Source: Acinetobacter sp. SAAs474
GTDB taxonomy: Bacteria; Pseudomonadota; Gammaproteobacteria; Pseudomonadales; Moraxellaceae
Direction of reading: 5' to 3'
DNA: 64,000 nucleotides
NCBI RefSeq assembly: GCF_032823475.1
Contig: NZ_CP127915.1
Coordinates: forward strand, 3,224,001-3,288,000
Shown piece by piece: positions 1 through 9,700 of this stretch. Made by a program: the position numbers and the translations under genes. Numbering within the stretch: the stretch's first letter is position 1; every line of letters begins with the position of its first letter. The notes beneath the pieces were generated by a model. It was not told the DNA's origin. It ran no database searches and was given only the letters and a program-made list of their open reading frames with translations.

Positions 1-10
1 TCCCTATAAC

Positions 11-376
11 CTAATTACAAAACCCTGTCGGTTTTCCTTTCAAGGTGCAACTTTCATAATTACTTATAATATAACCCTTTTTTTTCATACAGTTATCTAT
101 ACTAATACGCCTTGGTATAATATCTTCATCTTTCATATCTGGAAATTGCGCACTTAGATCAAGATTCCCAGCATTATAATTTCGTACCCCACATTCAAAT
201 ACATCCCTTTTTCTCTGTTCTACATCTGTATGACCTATACTTTCTTTCTTTTGGTATGCCTGAATTACTTTATAACCGTTATAAGTATCCGGATTATATT
301 TAGGAACCACACGTATTGGAATACAGCTTGCTAAAAGCAATGTAGATAATAGACAAATTATATTGACTAACTTCAT
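11..376 (-). CDS. small lipoprotein, putative immunity protein of a displaced CDI module
   Basis: The 121-residue product begins with a short hydrophobic signal and a lipobox (LLASC, Cys18), so it is probably an exported lipoprotein. No domain is recognised. The C-terminal part carries the motif NCMKKKGY, which also ends the frameshifted lipoprotein pseudogene at 999-1243, so the two are relatives. The start overlaps the end of the upstream toxin-like remnant (373-744) by 4 bp, the usual layout of a toxin gene followed by its immunity gene. An immunity role is inferred from this layout only. The reading frame is intact although its neighbours are decayed. Confidence 0.6.
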   Translation of the reverse strand: MKLVNIICLLSTLLLASCIPIRVVPKYNPDTYNGYKVIQAYQKKESIGHTDVEQRKRDVFECGVRNYNAGNLDLSAQFPDMKDEDIIPRRISIDNCMKKKGYIISNYESCTLKGKPTGFCN

Positions 377-744
377 TTCCCTAATCCTATTATTAGCTGT
401 AGAACATCTGGTGAAACTAGATCTGCTAACGCAAAGGGTGCTGATACAGGTATAGCAACAACTGTCGTTATGCGAGAGGCTTTATTTTCAAACTCTGTTC
501 GATTTGTTGAAGTATTTCCATCTTTTCCATACCACCCCCATATTTGTCCACCCAATAAATCATGAGTACCTGCAAAGGATTCAATTAAGAAATCTACAAA
601 GCCCCCATTTTTATAAGGGATACCTCCTAAAGTTCCTCCAATCATTTGCGATCCACCTGTTAGACCAGACATTTTGTCATATGGAGAGTCTTTTGTTTTA
701 TCCTTTAATATAGTGTCAAATACAATTTTTTTATTATAAATCAT
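373..744 (-). pseudogene. CdiA/filamentous haemagglutinin C-terminal remnant (orphan toxin tip)
   Basis: The frame from the ATG at 744 encodes about 123 residues with a Gly-rich GG(S)QMIGGTLGGIPY stretch, then ESFAGTHDLL, and a hydrophobic end. I recall similar ESFAGPHD-type segments at the C-termini of large haemagglutinin/CdiA proteins, so this looks like a displaced toxin tip without its secretion domains. The frame stays open upstream to 867, but that part overlaps a lipoprotein remnant in another frame and is probably not coding here. It cannot be secreted as it stands. It could be a reservoir module for recombination into cdiA. Confidence 0.5.
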
Positions 745-996
745 TACAATAACCTCTTTCAGGAATACACTTATCATGTACCCTATGCCAATCTTTATTA
801 TCTCCGAAAGCTGATTGAACAAGAAAATATTTACTGGCAAAATGTAAGCACTCTCTATTATCAGCACCTTCTCTTTCAGTATATAAACCCATCACTCCAA
901 AATCGAACTAATAGACTATTATCTATCGTTTGTTGTACAGCCAAATAGTAGAATTGGAGTAAGAAATACTACTATTTTAAAATGGGTTAATTTTAT
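734..996 (-). pseudogene. decayed lipoprotein gene, paralogue of 999-1243
   Basis: Read on the minus strand, this stretch repeats the N-terminal signal and lipobox of the adjacent pseudogene (KLTHFKIVVFLTPILLFGC) but the start codon is ATA instead of ATG, and stops and a frameshift follow the lipobox. A later frame encodes a Cys-containing tail ending RGYCNDL, with its TAA at 734-736 overlapping the start of the toxin-tip remnant. The DNA identity between about 891-996 and 1138-1243 marks a duplication. Confidence 0.55.
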
Positions 997-998
997 AG

Positions 999-1243
999 TT
1001 AATAACCTTTCTTTTTCATGCAATTCTCATAATAATTAAGCCATACACTATCTACTGGTTTTAAATTAGGATACTTTTCATTTGCCTCACCTGAACAACT
1101 TTGCCCATCATCTATTTTTTTTCATTATAAATAAAACCATCATTCAAAAATCGAACTAAGTTGTTATCACTAGCATTTGTTGTACAACCAAATAGTAGAA
1201 TTGAAGTAAGAAATATTACTATTTTAAAATGGGTCAACTTCAT
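999..1243 (-). pseudogene. frameshifted small lipoprotein gene (A8 tract)
   Basis: From the ATG at 1241-1243 the frame gives a signal peptide and lipobox (SILLFGC), then about 23 residues, and stops at a TAG directly after a run of eight A (plus-strand T run 1120-1127). In the next frame the sequence continues as an uninterrupted tail ending ENCMKKKGY, matching the intact lipoprotein at 11-376. Restoring one A would fuse both parts into a protein of about 80 residues. It is either a decayed immunity gene, a homopolymer sequencing error or a slippage-switched gene; the sequence alone cannot decide. Confidence 0.6.
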
Positions 1244-1271
1244 ATGTATTAGCTCCTATAAAAATGGACAT

Positions 1272-1403
1272 TTAATTTGCTAATTTTAGCGAACAAAATT
1301 CCCGAGGGAATCTATGTTCATTATTTTGTCTAGGATCAACAATATCTAGAAAAGGCTCGACATATTCAGCTCCTATAAAATCCAAATATAGCTGATCTAG
1401 ACT
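1272..1403 (-). pseudogene. unrecognised coding fragment, possible toxin C-terminus
   Basis: An open minus-strand frame without a start codon encodes about 43 residues, with DFIGAEYVEPFLDIVDPRQ followed by a basic, Cys-containing end. It lies among toxin and immunity remnants and ends shortly before a lipoprotein pseudogene, which is where a toxin tail would sit. I do not recognise the family. Its amino-acid composition looks coding rather than random, but that is a judgement by eye. Confidence 0.35.
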
Positions 1404-1427
1404 TTAATGCGACAGAACCAGAAAATC

Positions 1428-1847
1428 TTAATTAATAGGTTCACATCCTATAGGCTCATAAATATAGAACGTAACTTTCCCTTCGCTTATTTTTTCTATT
1501 TTTTTCAATCGTATTGAAGATGTATAAAAACATTTATAATTTGAAGCAACATCTTTTCTATTATTGCTTTCAAATAAATATTGAGATTCATATCCATCAT
1601 CAAAATTTAATTTAATTATTTCTCTATATACATCTATTCCATTTTTATAAAATGTAATTTTTTCAAAGTCTTCATTTGAGGTAGATAGTTCTGCAGTGTC
1701 CCAATCAAAGTTTGTCAAACTTGAAAGTTTTATAATTGAAGACTGTTCTTTCATTAATAAATCACTATTAAATCGCCTTTCTATAACCAAGTAGTAAATA
1801 AGATATCCAACTATAATAAATAAAATAATAAATAATTTATTTTTCAT
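1428..1847 (-). CDS. membrane-anchored small protein, putative immunity to the orphan CDI toxin
   Basis: The product (about 139 residues from the ATG at 1847) has one N-terminal transmembrane segment (residues about 5-21) followed by a soluble, probably periplasmic domain with two cysteines. A TTG start 18 bp upstream is possible, but the ATG has a G-rich stretch at a suitable distance. The gene overlaps the 3' end of the orphan CdiA-tip gene (1837-3093) by 11 bp, the normal coupling of a CDI toxin and its immunity gene. No family is recognised, so the immunity role rests on position. Confidence 0.55.
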   Translation of the reverse strand: MKNKLFIILFIIVGYLIYYLVIERRFNSDLLMKEQSSIIKLSSLTNFDWDTAELSTSNEDFEKITFYKNGIDVYREIIKLNFDDGYESQYLFESNNRKDVASNYKCFYTSSIRLKKIEKISEGKVTFYIYEPIGCEPIN

Positions 1848-3093
1848 TATATCGCGTCCCCCCAATAGTAAGTGGGAAATTAGCGTTTTCCTTTAAAATT
1901 TGACGTTTTTTCTGAACTGTAGATCCTGCACCTGTTTGATCTAAGTTTTTTAAATTTTTATTCGAAATTTCATAAAGTTCCGTATTTAATTTTACTCTCT
2001 GAGAGTCATATGTACCATTAGAATTCTTCACTACCTGATACAACCCTTGATTTGCATAAATATCTAAGGCTTTTTTTGCTAAATCAAAATTATCCAAATT
2101 CTGTAAGCCTAAACTTCTACCAATTTGGTTATTAAGTTGATCTGCTAACTCATCAGCCTTGTTTAAACTTAATCCAGTCTTTTGATTATAATTTGTTCCA
2201 CCGCTGCTTTCATGTGCATTACCAACTTCTATGGCAATATCTGGGCCAAAACTTTTAGTTATTAACGCCTGCCATAATGTATGACGTAGTGCATTACCTA
2301 AACCGCCCTCACCAAGAACGTCATTCCTTGCATAACCTAATTTCGATAACTCATCTGGATTTAATAAATTTAATTGATAAGTAGATGCGATAGTAGATAT
2401 GTTTGGATTCAGTATGCTTGAAGGATCTTGTATTCCTCCTATTTGCAAAGCAATTTTGGGATACTTTAAAGCAAATTGAACTTCCAATAAAAAATCATTA
2501 TTCTCCACTGCATTATGAGCCACTTGCCCACTTTGCACTGTCGAACCAATATTTCCAGTACTCGCTCCAATCCCTGATGCAGCCAAACTTGTAATTGAGC
2601 TAATTGTACCTTTCTCATCCGCAGTTAAATCACTTGGTTTCTTTCCATATAAGTATTGTGAAAAGATAGGGGCTGCGGCTTCTGCTCCACCTGCGGATAA
2701 ACTGGCAGTTAATGCATCATTACCGCCAGCGGCTGCAACTGCTGAACCCAATAAACCATGTGCAAAGATATGCGCTGTTTCTTGCCCACTTGTCAATTCG
2801 CCATTTGCATTTTTACTTGCCAGCTCTTTAAAGTACTGACCGACCTCATAACTTGCTGTTGGACTGAGTACCGCTACACCAATTCCCGTAACACTATTGG
2901 TCGGTGTAGACAAGCCAGCTGCAACAGTGTCTAAAACCAATCCTAACTTTTGGTAGTTATCTACCGTTTGATAGTACGCTTTGAGTTGTTCTTTATCTTG
3001 ATCAGTTAAAACCAGATTGTTTTTCTCTTTTTCAAGGACATCCGCATATTCTTTTTTAATTTCATCCAGTTTTTTATTAATTTCTTGCTTCGC
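1837..3093 (-). pseudogene. orphan CdiA C-terminal module with VENN motif and toxin domain
   Basis: The frame is open from 3093 (after a stop at 3094-3096) to 1837, about 418 codons. A TTG near 2940 could start 367 residues, but homologous sequence continues upstream, so this is a headless cdiA 3' end. It has a hydrophobic, Ala/Gly-rich pretoxin region and then AVENN, the motif that usually marks the border between the CdiA body and its variable toxin. The toxin part has RHTLWQALIT and GNAHESS, resembling an R-H-x-x-W/N-A-H-E family found at polymorphic-toxin C-termini (tentative, from memory). It lacks TPS and FHA domains and so is a displaced module paired with the membrane protein at 1428-1847. 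Confidence 0.65.
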
Positions 3094-3157
3094 TTATGTT
3101 TTTATATCTGTTTTTTAGCATTTATTTGCCCATTCTTGATTAAATTGATCAAAAAAT

Positions 3158-3352
3158 TTATGTAATTGGCTCTATTTTTTTAAATTCTGGAGGACTTTTA
3201 CATTTTTTCAAATATGTCTTTTGTTCATCTGCTGTTAAATATTTAAAATTATCTGGGTGTATTGCACAGTCTTGGTAATAACAATCACTTAAAACTGAAC
3301 AACCAGATAAAATACTCATCGACAATACAACAATATATTTAACATTTTTCAT
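3158..3352 (-). CDS. very small lipoprotein
   Basis: The 64-residue product has a signal peptide and lipobox (ILSGC, Cys18), two further cysteines soon after it and a short Lys-rich tail. Its beginning (MKNVKYI...) resembles the lipoprotein 14 bp upstream (MKNLINF...), suggesting a related or truncated immunity gene. It sits between the active cdiA/lipoprotein pair and the orphan toxin module. No family is recognised. Confidence 0.5.
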   Translation of the reverse strand: MKNVKYIVVLSMSILSGCSVLSDCYYQDCAIHPDNFKYLTADEQKTYLKKCKSPPEFKKIEPIT

Positions 3353-3366
3353 TATTATTGTCCTTA

Positions 3367-3795
3367 TTAAAGTATAGGTATATCAAATACTGATTGGCAA
3401 CCTGGCATTTTTTTACTTTCACCAAAACAAACTGTTGGATGATTTCTTTTTATGCCACGAGGATAAAACTTAAATCCATTATCTAAATAACAGTTTTCTT
3501 GTAATACGTTATATTTTTTGTATTTATCAGGACTTAATTTCTCAAAAAGTTTATCTTTTTCAGATTTTGATAATTTTTGATAATTTTTGACATCACTAAC
3601 TTCCTCTTCAGCTTTATCTGAACATATAATTCTAATTTTACGTGCTTCATCTTTCTCTAATTTAGGATGCACCCATATTTCATCATAAGGTGCATAATCA
3701 TTATTCCACCAGTTTCCTGTTGCAAATAACACTCCACAACCAGTCAAGGATGTGTTTAATAGTAAAATAAATATAAAATTAATAAGGTTTTTCAT
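3367..3795 (-). CDS. lipoprotein, likely immunity protein for the CdiA lipase-type toxin
   Basis: The 142-residue product has a signal peptide with lipobox (SLTGC, Cys20) and a charged soluble domain with several cysteines. It overlaps the 3' end of cdiA by 17 bp, with a GGAG ribosome-binding site inside the cdiA coding end, so the two are translationally linked. CDI immunity genes always follow cdiA directly. If the CdiA tip is a lipase acting on membranes from the periplasm, a lipoprotein immunity protein is expected, as for the lipoprotein partners of type VI lipase effectors. The link to this toxin is inference from layout and topology. Confidence 0.65.
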   Translation of the reverse strand: MKNLINFIFILLLNTSLTGCGVLFATGNWWNNDYAPYDEIWVHPKLEKDEARKIRIICSDKAEEEVSDVKNYQKLSKSEKDKLFEKLSPDKYKKYNVLQENCYLDNGFKFYPRGIKRNHPTVCFGESKKMPGCQSVFDIPIL

Positions 3796-6700
3796 TAAAA
3801 TATTTCTCCTCTGCCCCCTTTACATTGGGTCTAATTAATACTGGTGCTGATTTATTAATAGGGTTATTAGCATCGACTTCTCCCCATTTTTTAACATAAT
3901 CTTTATAAAGTTCATTATCTACTTTTTCACCATTAACTCTTATTTGCTGAGGTGGAATCTCTGCAAAATAACTGCTATGCGAATAACACCAGAAACAGTT
4001 GCCTGGCAATCGCTGATTTCCACCCAATATCCCTGGAATAGAACCTACAGGGTCTGACTTATGAACTGCTGAGTATGCACTACTGTAATAACCATCCTTT
4101 GAAATATATCCATTTTTATACAATTGATTTGCATAATCTTGAACATTTGTGGCAGTTCCATCGAATCTCGACTGGCGAATAGGAATACCTAATATATTTT
4201 GGTTGTTGTTCAAATCTTGTAGTGCAACACTTGAGGTTAAACCACCTCGGCTATGGCTATTCAAATCTAATTCCAGAGGATTTCTATTTTCAAAATAAGT
4301 CTGAGAGTTTAATTTCGCGTAATTATATAAATCTTGATTTAATTTTTCGGAATTACTGAGTGGTAAATATCCACCAATGATATCGTTAAATTTATCATAA
4401 CCCGCATACATAAGCTCTGATACCAATGAAGTTGTTATCCACCAACTATCATATTTTCCTGTTGGAGGATTCATTACAACAACAATGCCCGATTGATTGG
4501 TACTAGTTATATTCTGTTTTGATGCATTTTTTAAAGCATCATCCCGATCATTAAAAATACCAGGATTGGAAATAGTCACTATACTTTTATCAATCTGTAA
4601 TTGTAATTTTTCTTCTGGTGTTAAATCGTCTAAAGAAAAAATTTGTCTGCTTTGACATTCTTCATTTGGTGCACTACATGTCTGAAACCACATTTCGTTA
4701 GGTGTATTTATTGCTCGTTGTACCCGATCAGCTTGGGTTGTCAAATACATTCCTGTTAATGCTGTTGTATCTCCAAGCCCCCAAACAGCACCTAACCCAA
4801 TATCAACCCAGCGAGTAATCTCATTTAACTTATTTGCTTCTAGATCAAGCTGTTTTGATACATCAGTATCATAACCACCATTTTCTTTTCTAATTGCTGT
4901 AGCTTCTGCTTTTTTTTGATCAACTACTGCATATAACTGTTGTTTGACTTCCTGACGATTTGCGTCAAACTGCTGTGTCACATCCACTTGTAAATCAATC
5001 TCACTTAAGACTTTGTCTTTATTAAAGTTGTTTTTCAGTACACCACTATTTTCTTTAGCATTGTCTGTGGTGATGTTAGTGTGAATGGCTTCTTTGGCTT
5101 GCTCTGCACTTTGTCCAGTCAATGCTTGTTGGCCTTGCTCATCTGTAATCTTAATATTCTTGGTATTGATACCACTCTGGGTCACACTACTATCAGATTC
5201 ACTGTCAATCCCTAAACCAACTGATGTACCTGATCCTCTATTCCCTTCATTGTTCAATACTACACCTTGTTCTTGTGAAGGTGCTTTTTGACCAAGACGG
5301 TCCCCACTAACACTCATACTTCCACTTAGACCAATCCCTTTAGCATCATATTCACTGACATTTTTGATATCTGAGGCGGTGAGTGTTCCCGTACTCAATG
5401 CATTCTTACCCGCATCTTCTGCTTTTTGAGTTGAAGTAATAATGGCGCCCTTTAAGTTCGTATTGTTTTGGACTTTAATTTGATAACCATCATCACCTGC
5501 ATAAATACCTGATTGCTCACTCACCGATGCATAGTTGGCATCAATATCTGATTTACTAAAACTGCCTGAAACAGATGCACCATAACCTACTGTTGCTTGT
5601 GCTGAAATATTCTGCTGCTTAGCTTCATACGTTGCCTTGTCTTGTAAACTTTCTATATTCAGTTCTTTAGCTGTAATGCTTACGCCTTTGCCTTGTACTT
5701 GACCACCAATAATATTGGTCGCATTACCACTATTAATAACCGTTTGACTCTCTTGTGAACCAACATGGCTATTCAAATAACTGGTTTCTTCGCCATTATC
5801 TGAACCCTTTCCTAAATTACCGCCTGCTGTTACACCAAGTGCCAAACCACTTTTACCATAACTAACCGCAACACCTACATTCCATCCCTGACTCTTATTG
5901 CCAGACTCTTCTACACTATTTTGTTCAAAAGCTTTAATATTAATATCATTGTCTGCAATTAAATTTGTACCTTGTTTACCCAATACATCTGAACCCACAA
6001 TATTAATATCCGATTGCTCCCCAGCACCTGAGGAACGATCAGCAGAACACTGCTCTGCCGTTTCGCAAGATGTAGCAGTAGCGGAATGAGCGATAATATT
6101 GGTTTTTCCACCGGCATAAACTTGACTTGATGCACCTGTAGTACTTTCGGTATGGCTAAAGCTAGTATCTTTCTGCTCACCATAGGTCAGACTAACACTG
6201 ACATTGGCTGCATCCGCTAAATTTTGAGCACTTGTTGCTGCATCTTTTAACTGTGCAAGCGACTGACCAGCCTTATACGCATCAAATCCAGCATTAGCGG
6301 CTGCCATTGCATTGACACGATCATTCTTACTTTTTCCAATTTGTTGTGTTGCGTTGACAGCAGTTTGAATCGCAGCAACGACAGGAATATTCACTGCAAG
6401 CGTAAACCCTTTTTGCTCACGTTCATACAAGTAGTCATTTTGTTGCTGTTCCGCAGCAGCTTCTATATTGACTTGCTGTGCAATAATATTCACATCACCA
6501 TTTTGTGCTGAGACTGTACTGCCAGTTTGTTGGTAGTTTTTCCCTGCAACAATTTTGGTATTACCATTTAAACTCCCTACGGTCGAAGCAGTACTGGTTT
6601 TTCTCTGATTTTCATTATCAGTACTTTCTTTGACTTTACCCACCGTAAAGCCAATACCACCACTACTAAAGAGTCCTGATTTTTCTTTACTAAAGAAATG

Positions 6701-9700
6701 ATCTTCTGTTGAGCTTGTTGTTGCTGACTCGATGCTAATATTATTTTTAGCAGTAAGTTGCGTATCTTGATCGGCAATAACATGACTGCCTTTTATTCCA
6801 ATATCTTGTTCAGCTTGCAAAGCGATATTCTTGCCACCAATCACACTCGCAACCGCTTGAGTATTTGAAGCGCTGTCTTTATAGGTATAAGTCGATGAGC
6901 TCAGTAAGCCTTTACTATTACTTTGTGTCGCATCATCTGCTGTTTTTGTATATTCACCAGATTCAACTTTAATATTCTGAGCCTGTGCAACAACATTGCC
7001 TTGGCCACTATTAATTTCAGATGCACGAAGTTGAATGTCTTGACCCGCTTTGAGCTGAATATCATTATTTGCCAGAATTTGACTACCAACTTCACCAGAC
7101 TCACTACGTTTGACGTAATTATTCGCATCTCGAATATTTTCTTGTTGTTGCGCAACGGTTACCGTGCCTAAATGAATATTATTCTTCGCATCCAGTTGCG
7201 TAACGCCTTCTTGACTTGCATTGGAAATGACACCCGCTTTCAAATGAATATCTTGACCTGCTTTGAGTGAAAGTATTCCTTCACCCTCTGCATTTGTCAC
7301 ATACACACCTGCTTGGCGATTTAAATGTGTATTTGAACCTTGCTCATTTTTAGTGGTATTTGTTTGGGTCACAATATTAATATCGCGCCCAGCATCTAAG
7401 AACAATTGCTGTTTAGCATCAATCACCCCACTGACATTATTAATGTCCGTATTGGCCTTCGCAGACAACTGATTGGCCGTGATTCGTCCACCAAGGTTAT
7501 CAATACGATCAGCTTGGATCACCAGTGCATTACGTCCGGCTATCGTGCCACTGTTTTCTAAATGATTGGTCACATTGAGTGCGGTATTACTCCCAGCTAA
7601 CAATGCCCCTGAACCATTAATATCGCCAGATTGTAGCCGAACATAGACTTGTGGCACCAATACTGTTTCTACACGGCCATCTGCTAATGTGATTTTTTGC
7701 TCAACCAACCAAACGATGTCAGTGGTTAAACGCGCAATTTGTTCAGCACTTAAGGCAACCCCAACGCTTAAATTCATCTCTTTGGCTGCACTCATCCCTG
7801 AGTCCATCAATGCTTTAAATTGATCTTCAAGGTTGTTATAGCCGTCTAAATAGACTTGGCCTGTGAGTTTAGCAATTTGGTCATTCACCAATTTTTGTTC
7901 ATAGTAACCATCCCCTAAACGCTTGTGCATGTTTTGTGGATCACTATTAAACATTTGCAGCATGTAATCACTGCCCAGCCATTTTTTATAGTTGGTAAAA
8001 CTTGGATCAGTATTTATTAAATATTGACCATTGTTCGGATTAACACTAAATAAACTACTATTCGGTAAAGTAGTGTTAACATCACCCGTTCGAATACCAA
8101 TACCATCTTGATAGGCTGATGAAATATTTAAGGCTTCAGTCGAACCTGAGTTATTTTGTATCTGTGCATGTTCTTGATAGGAAAAAATACCCAAATTTAA
8201 ATCAGTCATCATCGGAGCTGGTCGATATGAGGATGTATCATGTCCTGTACTATCTGCACCGCTATGATGCTCACGCCAATAACTATGCAGGGTTCCCTGA
8301 TCCGTCACAATAGTTTGACCCAATGTTTCATGATTCACTAAATCATCAACCGAGACGACTAAAGTCTTTCCTGCCAGAATTTGACTGTCCGCATTTAACA
8401 GCGACGTGCCCGTAATTTTAATATTACCGCCAGCAATCATCTGCCCAGGTGCAGAATCAATCACTTGCGTTTGCTCTGTGATTTTATCGTAATCATATTT
8501 ATGCCAGTTTTCGTGCCAGATGCCATCAGGCGTTACCATATGGTCATTTTCGTCAGTTCTTTTAATCCCCCACCCTAATTCTTCTTGGCTACCTGCTGCA
8601 TAACGTTTATTTTGACCTTGTACTTCATATTCAATGATATGTTGGCGATCAACCTCCTTAATTTCTGTTTTAAGGTGTTGATTCGTATGACGGACAACTT
8701 GGCTATTGATGGTTAGGTCATTTCCAGCTTCGATCTTGGCACTATGATTATTTAAATTTTTCGCCTGACCTTCTGCATTCTTTGTGCGACTCAGTTGACC
8801 TGCAATCACCATATTGCCTTCACTTGAAAGCAAAGCACCTTCTTTATTGCTAATCTGTTGCGCACCAATATCAAGTTGTTGACGTGCGGCAATCACAGCA
8901 GCTTTATCTACGTCTGAAACGATCTCATTTTGATTAATCAATTCATTTGCTGCGATCGCAACATGGTGACCATAAATTTTACCTGTTCCAATATTATTTA
9001 ACTGTTGGTTAACTTCAATGAAGCTTTGACCATTACTATTAATTTCGCCACGGTTAATTAAATTTTCACTGCCAATATGAATTTTATTTTCCGCAACTAA
9101 ACGACCATTTGCTGTATTTTCAATGGTTTGTGCTTGAAGGCTGAGTTTATTTCCTGCACGTAATTCAGTGCTATTAATCAAATCTCCAGCAGTCTCAATC
9201 GATAATTGATTGCCTGCACTGATGTTATTTTGTGTCGTAAATGAATGCTTTAAAGTCAAAGCTAAATCATGACCCGCAGCTAATTCACCGTCCGCAGTAA
9301 TTGATTTTGCTTGAATATCAACATCCTGATTCGCCAGAACCTGTCCATCACGGTTATTGATATTTTGTGCCTGTATCGCAATATCTTGTGAAGATAATAA
9401 TTTCCCTTGCTGATTATTGATGTCTCCACTATTAATCAGTAACGTTGTTCCAGCTAGAATTTGACCGTCTTGATTGATGAATTGACCACTATTCAGATTT
9501 AAGTTCTGCTCAACTTGTAACTTTCCACGGCTATTATCCGCAGACCCCACATCAATATGACTGTTTTGGGTATAAATATCGCCCTTAATATTATTAAATT
9601 GCTCTCCACTGACATTCAAAGTATTCAAATTAAGTTGAGCATTCTGATTATCTAATCCCTTATCAAGATTTAAACTAATCCCACCATTGGCCGTGATTTT

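Noticed and set aside
373..867. Full 164-residue protein from the start at 867
   Set aside because: Its first 41 codons overlap, in another frame, a lipoprotein remnant that shows homology to 999-1243, so only 373-744 is kept as toxin remnant.
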